Positions 33,426-45,475 are shown, counted from the first letter of the stretch. The stretch: DNA of 64,000 nucleotides from Bryoerythrophyllum caledonicum (GCA_963971425.1 OZ020516.1:14124593-14188592); one strand, 5' to 3'. Program-made: numbers and translations. Notes: generated by a model not told the origin, from the sequence alone.

Positions 33426-35350
33426 CTGCGCAACATCGAATGAGTCCGCCGCACGCCAAAATGACCAAGGTCTTCGTGTACCTGCCGTACCAACGAAGCC
33501 CTCTGATCCGGTCTGGGAACTATGCGCCTAGTTCCATCTGGCCACAACCGAAATAGAAGGCTGTTCTCCCAACGGAACCTCGTTATCCGGTGTCCAACTC
33601 GATCGCGCTCCATGGCCGAAAGAGCGGGCGGAAGTGTGCCATATTGCAGCTTGTGCAAGACAGGAACGTCTTCCCACACGTCGCTAACAACCCGGGCCTT
33701 GTCCGGTTCCTCATCCGCTGCCATATCAGGCAACGTCGATGTGGATCCAGACATCAATGTGAGGTAGGCTGCTGGATGCCACCCCGGGACTGACTCCCTG
33801 TCACAGTCCCCATGCCACCTGGCACCAGTCAAATCCTCCTCCGATGGACTTGGATTGCGAGATAGACCATCCGCATCCAAGTTCGTGATGCCCGCTCGGT
33901 GTACAACCTCAAAATCATACTCCTGGAGCAACAAAGCCCACCTGGCAAGCTTGCCAGTAAGCTTGTCAAACTCCATGAGCCACTTCAAAGGTTGGTGGTC
34001 GGTCACCAAAGTAAAACGCTGCCCATACAAGTAGGGCCTAAAATGAGCTATGGCCCAAACTGCGGCCAAGGCCTCCCCCTCATAGGACGAATAGTTGGAC
34101 TCCGCGTTGTTGTTGCTCCTAGAAGCAAACGCCACAACGTACTCCCGTCCCTCATCATCCTTTTGAGTCAACACGGCTCCCAATCCTACTGCACTCCAAT
34201 CTGTGTGCAAGTGGAAAGGCCGTGTAGCATCTGGACGCCGCAGTACAGGCGCTGAACCGAGCTTCAGCTTTAAAGTAGCAAACGCCTGCTGCTGCTCCCG
34301 TCCCCAAGTCCATGGGTGATCCTTCCCCGTGAGAATAGTCAACGGCTTGGCAATCAAACTGAAGTTCTTGACAAACCGGCGATAGTAATTCGCCAGGCCA
34401 AGAAAAGCTCTGAGCCGTGACACGTCGATTGGGGCTGGGATCTTCTGCAACGCGTCAACCTTCGCCTGCTGCACGCCAAGACCTCCTGGAACAATCATAT
34501 GTCCCAAGTATGGCAACCGGTCATGGAAGAATTTGCATTTGCCATGGTGCAAGCGCAATCCCCACTGCCGTAGCCTCTCGAACACCGCCTGAAGATGTCT
34601 CACATGCTCCTGTGGGCTGCTACTAAAAATGATAACATCATCAATGTAGCATCGGGCAAACGGTAAACCGGTCAACACCCGGTCCATTACCCTCTGAAAC
34701 TCAGCAGGTGCGTTCTTGAGGCCAAATGGAAGAAACTTCCAATGGTAGAGTTGATCTCTCCCATCCAGATCAACTCCCTAGAACGCGGTCTTCACCCGGT
34801 CTTCCACCATCAATGGTAACTGGTGGTAACCGGACCGCAAATCCAGAGTACTAAATACTCTGGCGTGTCCCACCGCATCAAACAACTCCTCTGGCGTGGG
34901 CATGGGATACCGATCCGACTTGGTCTTACGATTGACTGGTCTATAATCCCCACACATCCGCTTCTCCGTCCAGTTGCCAAAGATGTCCTTCTTCGATGGC
35001 ATCACCGTGGCACAAGCGTACTCGCCGTTGGAGAGCTCAATCAAACTGGCGGCCAACAACTCCTGACAACGAGTTTGAACCCCAACTTTCTCAGAGAGAC
35101 TGAGCTTGTACGGTCGTCGGAAGATCGGGTGGTCATCCTCCAACTGAATGTGAATCGGTTTGCCTCTATAGCCCTCCAAATCATGGAGACTAAAGGCAAA
35201 ACAACTACGATACGAACGTATAAACGCTCGTACCCTTCGTGCCTCGGCACCGGTAAGATGTGGCCCCAAATCCAAAGGCCAATCATCAAACTCCGTGGTC
35301 TCCTTCTTCACCGTAGAAGACTCACCGCGTACCGGCACGGCCGGTGATTG
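33425..35350 (-). pseudogene. Ty3/gypsy reverse transcriptase and RNase H
   Basis: One frame with a TAG at 34780-34778. RT motifs: KKDIFGNWTEKRMCGDYRPVN, STLDLRSGYHQ, FGLKNAPAEFQRVMDRVL, and YIDD (CYIDDVIIF) just after position 34687; then LGHMIVPGGL and AFLGLANYYRRFVKNFS. The stop falls in TAF-x-GVD, where gypsy RTs have Trp (TGG to TAG). RNase H: LHTDWSAVGLGAVL (Asp), YEGEALAAVWA (Glu), LVTDHQPLKWL (Asp), NLDADGLSRNP (Asp). The H-x-H zinc region of integrase (LGHFGVRRTHSMLRSQYWW) is at the 3' end before the frameshift. It follows the methyltransferase after a TAG at 35353-35351. Confidence 0.85.
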
Positions 35351-36625
35351 CTACTTAGTAGTAGAGAGGGCATTAATGCCCCCAGACCCCTCACTCACAG
35401 AATCTACAGAAAATCCCGTGTCGTGATGATAAAACTGGGAAAAGATATCTCGAGCATCCTCATGGCCAAAGTCCTCTGCCAAGGCTGCAAAGACACGCTG
35501 AGCACGAAGCTCCTCAGCTGCATGTCTCTTCAATCGAAAAAGCAACTCCGCTTCCTCGATCTCTGTGAGATGTGGCACCGCTGCCCCCTGACCATCAGAG
35601 TCTGCCCCTAGCACGCGTGGATGGTCACTCGAACGGCGTTGAGCGGCAAAACAGAGGCCACATATCCAAACAAGGGTGTTGAGGTCAATGGCTTGACCCA
35701 ACAAATAACGGCGTTGGCCCTCAGAGATATCCGGTGCGGCGGTGGTGCCTGTCAAAAAGCCCATCGCCCGCTCCCTCTCATCGGCAGAAGGCTCCTCGAA
35801 AGTTTGGGAAGAAGAATCCCAAACCATGCCCGGACCGCGTGACCTGAAGGCAAAAGAGCCTGGATAGCACATCAAAGTGGGAAATGCCCCCCGAGTGAAA
35901 CCAACGCGGTTGACCACCGCCAATGGTGGCTCATCATCCTTCGTAACCTCCGTGGAAACACGGTGGTCGTCTAAAATGTCATCGACCTCACGGCGCACGG
36001 GCCGTTGCACTTGAGCAAGTGCAGAAGTGAGCATCGTGGATGATGCCATGTTGGTCCAAATCCAACGTGGCCGATGGGCGTACGATCCCAACGCTGCGGC
36101 ATCAACAAACGTAGGGGGACCAAGAACGTGATGGATGTACGCCCCATCCTCACGCACTTTTGTCCGTGTATCCCCCAATGGGGGTACATTCTCAAAAATG
36201 TACCCCGGTGGTGTCGATTGGTGGGTAATCCACCACTGGACGAGCCTGAGCAAATCCGCAAAGAGACCCTACCGTGGATCATCCAAGCTACGCCCACTTC
36301 CCGCCCGTGAATGGCCTTGGCAAGGCCATCCGGCAATCACCAAGTCCACGTGACCTAACCGGCAAAGATCATCGTCACTGATCAACGTCACATCACGTGG
36401 CAACTTACCAAAACACCCTCGAATCGCAGAAGATGGTAACTGCTCTAGATACAACGCCAGAAGACGCTGAATGTGATGGTGAGCGGCACGGTTGGCTGCA
36501 AAGCCACTATCCACGTGGATATACCGTGGTACCTTGAGCCCGGCCTCCAACACAGCCGCGAGCCCCGTACCGATACCGGCAAATAACTCCACAAGGGTAA
36601 TACCCTCATCCGGTGGTCGCCACCG
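35351..36625 (-). pseudogene. Cytosine-5 DNA methyltransferase domain embedded in pol
   Basis: All key C5-methyltransferase motifs occur in order. Motif I is LVELFAGIGTGL (about 36595-36560, AdoMet binding). Motif IV is AGWPCQGHSRAG (catalytic Cys codon 36322-36320). Motif VI is FENVPP (Glu codon 36193-36191). Motif VIII is HRPRW, followed by a variable region. A motif IX/X-like C-terminal end shows ERERAMGFLTGT, SEGQRRYLLGQAIDLNTLVW. One TAG (36271-36269) lies between motifs IV and VI. The domain sits in the same frame between protease and RT, so it would be made as part of the polyprotein. It has no separate chromatin-targeting domain, unlike plant MET1, CMT or DRM. A function in methylating the element's own DNA is a hypothesis. 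About 75 residues after motif X form a helical linker to RT. Confidence 0.9.
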
Positions 36626-36849
36626 AATAGTACAAGCCAATAACGGAGTGGAAGAGTTCACTGAAGGCAGTGGAGCATCAAGAGCATCCACGATCTCTCC
36701 ACTCCGACGAGTGAGCTCCAACGGTGTCCCCCACGACGGAAGCGCATCCTTGCAATGACGGGCAGGGATCACCAATGGTGGGTGCTCGCGTGAATCCTCC
36801 ACCACAGACATAAATGCATATGTCTCCTCCAAAAGTGAAGAAGCACACG

Positions 36850-37297
36850 GCAAGTCTGATGCCAGAGCACTACACCCAAACATAGCATCTGTCGTTGAAG
36901 TCACCGCGCTAGCTGCGAAGACTACGGGGATGAGCTCCTTCCTGCCATCACCGGCAGACCACCCTGGCCTAATCCAAGCTTCCTCCGTCCAGTTATCCAC
37001 CCCAAATCCAAGTGGATATAGTGCCTGCTGGCCCACCAAAATATCGTAGTTGATGGCGCCACTAACAGCGCACTGAAGGGAGACATGGGAGAACAATGGA
37101 CCAGATCCCACGCCAAACATCAACTGCAACGGATGTCGGGTGTAGCCCATGGCCTTCTCCGTGCCCCCAACCGATGTAACAATCGTGAATGGACAAGGCT
37201 CGAGGTCCAAAGCACCAAGACCCAAATCCTAGGCTAGCTGCTTGCCAATCATCACTGGCTGAGCCCCAGAATCCAACATAACGCGTAGGGGGGTAGC
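36850..37297 (-). pseudogene. Aspartic protease (retropepsin) domain
   Basis: In the gag frame directly after TGA 37300-37298. The active site is VMLDSGAQPVMIG (Asp codon at 37273-37271). The body has YDILVGQQALYPLGFGVD, corresponding to the conserved ILG/D region of gypsy proteases. A TAG at 37231-37229 interrupts it. About 80 residues of uncertain nature separate it from the methyltransferase. Confidence 0.75.
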
Positions 37298-39220
37298 TCA
37301 AGTGGAGTTGCCATCCGTACGGCCTACCACCATGACTCCATCGTCATTCACCAAACGTACCACCCCTGGACGTACACTGCGTCGCTCCCGTGCCGACCGG
37401 GCTGCAACGTCAGACAAATAAGCCACTCCAGAGATCAAGGCCCGATCCCCGGACGACTGCTCCATAGGTGTGGAAGTGGCATTGGCCTCAAATGCGGAAA
37501 TAGCCTCCGCCGCCAACTTAGCCCGCATTGCCCCCAAATCCTCCTCAGTGGGTGGAGCGGTCACTGCCTGTGACACCTCCAACGACGGAATGGGCACCTT
37601 GCCTTCCAACATACTACCCGCCAAGTGGAATATACCGGATGGTTGAAAATCCGGTGTGAGAAAGTCCACACCAGCAAACACCGGCAATTGCAACACCTTA
37701 TACGCCAAGGTGTGTGCAACATCTCCAGGACTGGAAGAAACCGGTGGGACCGGAATCGAAGTGGGAGCGGCAGTAGAAGTAGCCGCATCCGCGATGCTGA
37801 ACGAAAGAAATAGCCGGGACTGACCAATGTGGTCCGGCAAACCCGCATGGCGTGAACGACCGCTCCTACCCGGCACAGTGGAAGAGGGTGCCACCGCCTG
37901 TCTAATGGTCTGAGCACGAGTGGCAACCGCTGCCAACACCTCTCCCGAAGTGCCATATAAGTAGCGATCTAAAGCTGAAGATGAGCCCTGACCCGTCACC
38001 ACAGGCCGTGTGTTTGCCACTTGCCCCAAAGAAGCCATCGCGCTCATCTGCTTCTTCAGCTCCGCCAATTCGGATTGAAGTGACTTCACGGCATCCGATC
38101 CAACAACCGAAGATCCTGGGCGCTTCTCCGGGTGAAGAGAAAAGCAGTTCTTATCATTGTGGCCAGGCTTGCCACAGTGAGAGCATGTCACAGGCTTCTT
38201 CCCCTTGCCCCCAGTCTTCTCCGTAAGCTTGGCAGCCTCGGTCTTGGGCTTGGCCTTCCTCGCCACTGCCTCCTTCTTCTTCGGACAATTGGGGTCCCCC
38301 TTGGTGTGACCGGCCTCTCCACAAGCCCAACAATGCACAACCTTTTCAGGTTGTGCTTCTGCCAAGCTACCGGTCGCCGTAGCAAGCTTCTTAGGCTTCG
38401 GAGCATCCATGAGCGACGTGACCAAGTCTGTGGTCTCGCTCACACCCAACGCCCGGTCAAGCGCTTCCACCTCGGCGAACGCCTGAGCCAAGGTCGCGTT
38501 GCCGTCGTACCGGAAGAGCAAATGCAGACTGATCAACTCTACCATCCACTTGTCGAGCTTGGAGATAAAAATCTTCACAAGTTGGCGCTCCGTGAAGACA
38601 TCACCAGCCTCCGCCGCCAACCGCGCCAACCGTGTGTACATGGTGCGTGGCATGTCTTCCTTCTCACGGCGGAAATCCTGGATGCGGTGCATCTGATCGC
38701 GCCGAAACCCCCCGTACTCCACCTCCAGATGCGCCATGAACTGCGCCAAAGGATCGAAGGCTGGCGGGTTGCCAACCGCCACCAATGCCGCACGTGTGGC
38801 TACACCCAAACGAGACATGGCCCTCATGCCAGCTCGTTCGCCCACAATGGCAACACCCTTGTCCTTGGAGTCCTCACCGAGGAAACTCTCCTCCTCCATG
38901 GGCTCCTCGGTGGAAGTCGAGAGTTGGGCAACCGCATTCTCCTTGAGTGCAGTGACCAACTCCACACGCTGACGCCAATACTCCTCAATCGGGCGCAACT
39001 CTGCCTCGTGCTGCGTGGTCCACCTCCCATATGTCTGAAGTGCCTCCAGCTCCAAATGCTGGGGCAAAAGCTCGAACGCGTACCAATCGTTGAACGACGG
39101 CGTCCGCTGGCGCTTCTCCTTCATCCAAGTTTGGAATCGGAGACGCCAATCGGGTAGGGAGATGCCCCCAGCCCGTCCCGAGAACCTGTCTCGCACGACA
39201 TGACGGTGATCGTCCTCCAT
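37298..39220 (-). CDS. Gag protein with two CCHC zinc knuckles
   Basis: The open frame starts at 39403; the first ATG is at 39220 (62nd codon), and a GTG or other upstream start cannot be excluded. The middle part resembles a gypsy capsid (FDPLAQFMAHLEVEYGGF, RRDQMHRIQDFRRE, MYTRLARLAAEAGD). The first knuckle (CWACGEAGH..C) has six residues before the last Cys instead of four. The second, CSHCGKPGHNDKNC, is canonical. A Lys-rich linker lies between them. The tail after the knuckles (about 280 residues, Ser/Ala/Pro-rich) leads to the protease. Gag packages element RNA; the knuckles bind nucleic acid. This frame ends at TGA at the gag/protease border; in related elements that could be a recoding point, but here it may just be a mutation. 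Confidence 0.75.
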   Translation of the reverse strand: MEDDHRHVVRDRFSGRAGGISLPDWRLRFQTWMKEKRQRTPSFNDWYAFELLPQHLELEALQTYGRWTTQHEAELRPIEEYWRQRVELVTALKENAVAQLSTSTEEPMEEESFLGEDSKDKGVAIVGERAGMRAMSRLGVATRAALVAVGNPPAFDPLAQFMAHLEVEYGGFRRDQMHRIQDFRREKEDMPRTMYTRLARLAAEAGDVFTERQLVKIFISKLDKWMVELISLHLLFRYDGNATLAQAFAEVEALDRALGVSETTDLVTSLMDAPKPKKLATATGSLAEAQPEKVVHCWACGEAGHTKGDPNCPKKKEAVARKAKPKTEAAKLTEKTGGKGKKPVTCSHCGKPGHNDKNCFSLHPEKRPGSSVVGSDAVKSLQSELAELKKQMSAMASLGQVANTRPVVTGQGSSSALDRYLYGTSGEVLAAVATRAQTIRQAVAPSSTVPGRSGRSRHAGLPDHIGQSRLFLSFSIADAATSTAAPTSIPVPPVSSSPGDVAHTLAYKVLQLPVFAGVDFLTPDFQPSGIFHLAGSMLEGKVPIPSLEVSQAVTAPPTEEDLGAMRAKLAAEAISAFEANATSTPMEQSSGDRALISGVAYLSDVAARSARERRSVRPGVVRLVNDDGVMVVGRTDGNST

Positions 39221-40960
39221 GTCGTCAAACGTGCCCACACTCCAGACCCGAAGCCTACGGTCGGTATCCAACGCCGAAACAGGCTCAAAAGCCTCGTCGG
39301 TATCCGACCCTGGCCAAAGTCTGTGGTGGAAGCACTCTCCGAGTGGTTTGGTGAGGGAGAGCGGTAATACCGACTCCGGGTACTCACCATAAATAAAAAC
39401 CACCTCGGGATCTATCTACGGGTACTATCTAAAGGGTAAGGGTACGAACGGGCAACCTGCACCTGCAAAATCATCAAGCTGTGTGGATCACCGGTCATCA
39501 CCTCCGGCTACCACAGGTCCAACCACATCCCCCCACATAGAAAGGTGTTGCCGGCCATAAATCCGACTTCACCCCTACGGTACCCTATCACAAACTGGAA
39601 CAACAAGAAATGGGGCCACTGGAAAACACCGGCAACAAGCCCGCAACACGGGGGAGGTACCGCACAAGAATCCAGAAATTCAAAATCGGATCCTCTCCCC
39701 CAACAACATAAAAGCAGGAAAATGAAGAGGCAGCGCCACTGGCACACGCCTGCAGTGGATGCCTCAAAGTCGCAAAACCTGCAAATCAAAGAGAAACACT
39801 ACAAAGTGTTCTCCCCTAACGTCTAAAACTATGGGAGTAGTGGAGATTGACCGTGGTGTTTAAAAACACTCTCCATCCAATGAAATCACATACATTGGTG
39901 GATAATCACGACAAACGCCAAACTAATGCTAAAATTAGGTCAAATGGCGGAAACCCTAACTATAAGCATAAAATGTCACTCACATCCGAGTAACAATGCC
40001 TTTGAAATCTACTCCCAAAGTTTAGCACTATTTTAAAATTTTTTTTTTTTTTAAAGATCACAAAACATGTGATTGTTTTCGGACGTCCCGAAAACTCGCC
40101 AAATTTATTTTTTTGGCAAACTATAAATTTTTAACATCACTGATCTTATATTTTGACAACGAATTCAAATCCGAAGTCGAAAGTCAAAAGTATGAAATAT
40201 TGCAAAAGTTAAAATTTTAAGGTCCAACTCCAGGGATGATCTGAAGTTTGGCCCGAAAACTAGCGGAATAGGGGTCCTGCGGCACTCTTTAAAGTACCTG
40301 TGGGGAATTGAGATCACCTGCCGCGTTTGGAGCCCCGCCCCTTGCCCGTGGGGCCCCCTTTACCGCTGGCCTTACGCCCGTGTCCCGCGTTGAAGTCTTC
40401 TCGCGGTGGATTTCCTTGCTCGAATCTCAGGCTCCCTTCGAATAGCCCGCTACAGGCTGTCCCGTTGGCCTCCAGCTGCCCACTGTCACGACCCCCAGGT
40501 CAACTCCCTTAATCCCGGGCACTGTCCCCACCTGCGATTCTGTCTCGATCCTCGATTCTGCGGGGCCCGCAGCCTATTTCCGCGGCTTCCACGCCCACAA
40601 TCAACCCTCGCGGTTACACACTCGTGCGTTTCTTTTAACCCTTGTTCCCGGAGATACTCGGCGTTCCCAGGCGTTCCCAACAGCTGACTCGGGCTGCACA
40701 GCCTCTTCCTCCGTAGGCACAGGCACCTTCTACCACGAACTCCAGCACAGAAACTCACTCACTCCAGAACATGCTCTTCAAAGAGCTCTTCAAAAACTCC
40801 AAGACTAAACTCTTAGCGAAATCTCACGGAAGTTTGCGTACTAGCCTCTAATAATTGTAACCCACTCTTCCTCTACTATTTCCATTTTCTACAAAACACT
40901 TTAATACAAAAATGGTAGAAAACTAAGAAGATATGAGGGGTCTTTGTCAAGTGAATCGCA
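39221..40960 (-). other. Leader between right LTR and gag, with a G+C-rich segment
   Basis: About 1.7 kb. Positions 40320-40760 are strongly G+C-rich (for example GGAGCCCCGCCCCTTGCCC) compared with flanking A+T-rich DNA. Open frames exist on both strands but none is recognisable. A primer binding site beside the LTR (40960 leftwards) could not be matched to a tRNA by eye. Confidence 0.4.
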
Positions 40961-41311
40961 TGTGTTTTCCACAAGAAGTCAAGCAACACGCACTCCACAA
41001 GGGGAGAATCAACGAGTGCAACTAAAGTAGAGAATGCGGAGCTTTCACTAATGATAAACCATCACTTTACAAGCAAAGAACTCACTAATCACTCTCTAAC
41101 CTCACTCACAAAGCTTGACTTGACAAAGACGTCAAGTCAAGGACGTGTGCGGCGCTATACGCACACGCAAGCAACCCTAAGTGGATGAAAACCATCCATG
41201 GATGAAAACGGTGCGCCGCCGTTCGTCCCTAAACACACGTAGATTAGTAACAAACTAATCTACGCTAAAATCTACGATACGGAGAGACCCTCGACGCCAC
41301 GTCCCGTGACA
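40961..41311 (-). repeat. LTR, right copy (5' LTR of the minus-strand element)
   Basis: 351 bp, 6 differences from 31434-31784, with the same TG..CA ends. It lacks the adjoining 102-bp repeat found beside the left copy. The 11-bp and 10-bp internal inverted repeats are conserved; the 8-bp one has decayed by two substitutions. Confidence 0.88.
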
Positions 41312-43750
41312 GATTGTCTAAAAGACGGAGCAATCCCCGCCTACACACCTTATCAACATTTGATTTGGAGAGCAAGTGGCAGCGGAGAGGATCCGAAGTA
41401 GACAATTTATCTTCAGTGCTATACTCTGAGAGAATGAGAGGGCAAAGGCGTTTCGTTGACGGATCCTATACACAGGTGTCACATACGATCGAGATAAATA
41501 CACTTTTAGGTCGAATAGTGCTAAAACACACACATAAAGTCAATAACATTAGGATCTAGCCAAGCGCTTTTAGGTTGAATGAAGCTTAAATGCTAAAGGA
41601 TATATTCACGAAGCACATTTACCATCCAACCAAATAAAAATTAGCTCAAATGAAGCTAAATCACATGAGTGCGATGCTACTACTCATTGATCTAAACTAC
41701 CGCGCAAAAAAGAATGAATCAACAGTGTATTAAGGAGGTAAGCATACAAACGCACCGTCAGCAAACGTGAGTAAGAAGCATCCCTCAAACCGCCATATAG
41801 AATAGGCTTTGCAAGAGTACAATTCACCAGATTCAAACGCGGAGTTTTGGTAACTGAACAAGGCAACAGTGGCCAAGGGGAATTCACCCTATCAAGAATT
41901 GGCTCCCGAGTAACTTGACTTTCAACCACTCCCTTGTTCCGCCATTGTCGAATAATCCATGGTTAACTAAGCTATTGCAGCACAATGCAATAAAAGTCCC
42001 TACTCCGAACGCAAAGAGTGTATTCCTTCGGATTTAGTAGGGAATACACCGTGCTTGACAAATACGCCCTGCAGTATTTGAACAAAAGTGACGCCTACAC
42101 ACCGTTAGAACAAACAGTTGATAATTCAAGTCATTCAAAATGGTTGGGCATTCCATTAGCAGTAGAATGCCAATCTGCAAAAATAAAATCAAAGTGGTGA
42201 AAACATCTTGATATGTATCATGAAAATATTTATATACAACAAATCTACAAATTTCAACTGCAATCAACTGATACAATTTAGTTCTATCCGACCTAAACTC
42301 TAATAGAGATCTAAGTGTTCTGTACGGCATTGACAGCAGGGTTTCTATTGCGTTCAATATTTTTGTGTATTAACGCCATGTCTTTCGATCATCATAGAAC
42401 ATGTCCCAATCCAAGGGATGAACGGACCAATATTCTGCTAGACTGCCCTCCAACAGATTCAGTTGAAAGACATATGGCAACAGCTCCTCCACTAGAACCA
42501 AATCCTCTTCGGCACCAACATTTTAGTGCGACCAAGTTGGAAGTAAAAGGACATTCTTGAACAAATTAAGCATGTGCTTGATCGGGCTACTGTCAATGAA
42601 AAGAATATTCATTGGAGAGTATTGGCGACCCAACCTATTAAAGAGGTGGTTTGACAAAGTCTTGAAGAAGATATCCTTCTGAGTGCCAAGTTCCTTCATG
42701 TAGACTTTTCTGCCGTCGACTCTATGCTCGGGAATCCTATTGCAATCTTCCTGACCTAAGATCCTGATAGGACACGTTGGGCAATATTGAAAAAGATATA
42801 TTATGGAATGCTCCCTGCTACTTCTTGTCAGCAATGAACCAAACCACATTACCACTTATGCATTGTCGTAATCCACAATGCGTCCTTCATTGGATCAGAT
42901 GAACAACGGAAGATGGAGAAGGCTCGAGGTTTGTCTGTCTGGAGATATTGGTATGATCAAATGTATCCCATGAGGGTTGCTAGATTCAGAACACTCTTCC
43001 TGTATTAAAGACGGCGTCAGATACCCGCAGGCTACGAGGCCGGGTGCTCAGCGCAGAGCGAACTATTCTTTCGCCTTTTACTGAAGGATATCGTGCGCTG
43101 GGTACACCCACCGGCATATCCTTCTTTTTGGAATGCTCCTCACGGAGCCCACCAATAAAACCTCAAAATGCCGCTACCTTAAAGAACGTTACCATCATGT
43201 AAATTTTAGTTTATCAACTAGGAGCTTAAGGCATGTTTCCAGTGTGGACTTTGTGTCATCAGGACTAAGTAATCCGTGTGTTCTTGTAGAGTAAAGGTAG
43301 AGTTATCAGTGACGACGTTGTTGACGCCAGAACGCATACCTTCCTCTTACTCTTGGAAGCAAAAATTACATAAACATCATGGTTGTTTAACCATTCCGCC
43401 CAGAATTGTGTACATATTCTCACCATGTGAAACCTTGGCATTAGTTTTCCCGATATATATTAAACATGTCATTGAACCTAAAACCAACAAAATCTAAAAA
43501 GAGGTTCATCCAACCACCTATAGACGAAGATACTCCCCCCCATCTCCCTCACCAAGGCCCCCCCAAATGTCCAACAATAAATCCCGCCCAACTACACCAT
43601 ATAAATCTACAAAGAAAAAACACCGTCGAACTCACATCCACAAATAACGAAGATACCAGTGGCGCCATCCGAGACCCCCGCCAAAATTCGAACTCTGAAT
43701 TCCCCGCCCAACGAACCCGAACCCGAAACCAGTCACTCCACCCAAAGCCA
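41312..43750. other. Intergenic, no gene seen
   Basis: No conserved coding or RNA gene was recognised. A hairpin with 9-bp arms (GAAGGATAT / ATATCCTTC) lies at 43083-43124 in a short G+C-richer stretch. Confidence 0.5.
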
Positions 43751-43760
43751 CCACCATGTA

Positions 43761-44299
<539 letters not shown>

Positions 44300-44335
44300 G
44301 TCGGCGGTTTGGGCCTGGCTGTTGCAGTTTAAACT

Positions 44336-44351
44336 GGTGTTCTTGAACACC
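44336..44351 (+). promoter_or_regulatory. Histone-mRNA-type 3' stem-loop (candidate)
   Basis: GGTGTTCTTGAACACC folds as a 6-bp stem with a 4-nt loop, 37 nt after the stop codon. It is preceded by AAAC and followed by ACCA, the layout of the metazoan/algal replication-dependent histone stem-loop (GGYYYU stem, 4-nt loop, ARRRCC, then ACCCA). Three of the stem/loop bases deviate from the animal consensus. Flowering plant histone mRNAs lack such a stem-loop and are polyadenylated. Confidence 0.55.
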
Positions 44352-45441
44352 ACCACTGTGACGTAATTTTTAACTCCCATGTTTCCGTTGCTGGTTGTGT
44401 CTTTCGGTTTATTTCGTGTGGGGTTTTCCCGTGTCTGTCGTCTACTGCTGCCTTTTAGGTTTGTGGTGCTGAGGTCGAGGAATGGCTGGTGATGATGTCG
44501 AGAGTTCAGTCTATCACTTCTGAGGCGACAGCTCTGCTGATCACACCTTTCTCCAACTGAAGCCTTCCTTGTTCGAGTCCTAGGGTTAGGTGGAGCTTGG
44601 AGTGCTGCGCTTTATTTGTCGCTCTTTCTCTGTTGTCTGACTCAGTTTTCTGCATGGAGGTCGTCGCGAGTTGGGAGCGGTGAAATCTTGCTTCAGAATT
44701 ACGTCATTGCAGCGTGGTACTTCACCAACCAGTGGATCTGAGAATCTCGAGCTCTACAGTAATTGGAAATTCACATCCAATCGGCGATTGGCATACTTGC
44801 ATAAATCGATAAAGAAACAAATTTCGAGATGATGTGCTAGATGGGAAAGAGTGCTGCTGTGTCATTAAGTATGAGTCCAGACTATTCACTGTTTGGTGCA
44901 GCCAGTAAACCTTCCATTCTGTCATCACAAGTCTGACGGCTACTAGTCTGAGATTATTTTACTTCACGGAGTCGAATAAATCTTCCGGGAGAGGAAGAGG
45001 CATGTGCATCGCCTTGTTCCACCACTAAAGCGGGACGAAGTTAAATAATATAAATCGTTTCCTCGAAGCTGTTCAGTTAGTCTGCCGGAAAACTCAGTTC
45101 CTTCACTAAGGTGGGAAGAGCGTTTCTTATAACATCACCGGCTATGCCATAGTAAACTGAACGTTCGCATGATACTTCAAAATTCTTGACAATTCCACTA
45201 CAGAAACATGTTAGAACGGCTGGATGTAGTCCAATGTCAAAGGAATGAAGCAAAAGCTTAGAAATGTTGAACTGTCAAAGAAACATTCTCACGGATTGAC
45301 CCCTACGAGCCCAAGTCTACAAATTTGGGCAGGTTCCTAAAATTCGGGAAAAAATGTCCTTTATCTTTGGGATGAAAGTCTTGGAAATGACACTAGATTG
45401 TCGCTGATTAGGTTTTCATGGAGATAATTTTTTTAATTATA
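44352..45441. other. Downstream of H4, no gene seen
   Basis: The first 350 bp are T/G-rich and may include 3' flanking elements of H4. The remainder has no recognisable feature. Confidence 0.5.

Positions 45442-45474
<33 letters not shown>
45442..45474. repeat. (AAT)n microsatellite
   Basis: About 11 uninterrupted AAT units. Confidence 0.9.

Positions 45475-45475
<1 letters not shown>

Larger units (their letters stand above)
31434..41311 (-). mobile_element. Ty3/gypsy LTR retrotransposon encoding a DNA methyltransferase and a PHD finger
   Basis: A minus-strand element with 351-bp LTRs. Coding order from the right: gag with two CCHC knuckles, aspartic protease, cytosine-5 methyltransferase, RT, RNase H, integrase and PHD finger. 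RT before integrase defines Ty3/gypsy. All of gag to RNase H lies in a single frame interrupted by TGA 37298 and TAG at 37229, 36269, 34778 and 35351; a 1-nt shift near 33425 leads into the integrase frame. LTR identity (345/351) indicates recent insertion. Target duplications were not found; the left end has a complicating 102-bp repeat. Methyltransferase-bearing retrotransposons are known, as I recall, from charophytes and dinoflagellates. Confidence 0.88.

Noticed and set aside
34778-37300. TAG read as a sense codon in this organism
   Set aside because: Histone H4 (43988-44299) ends with TAG exactly at its normal C-terminus, so TAG is a stop here.
38132-39157. A 341-codon + strand protein
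   Set aside because: It is antisense to the gag gene, whose zinc knuckles and capsid-like region are on the minus strand.
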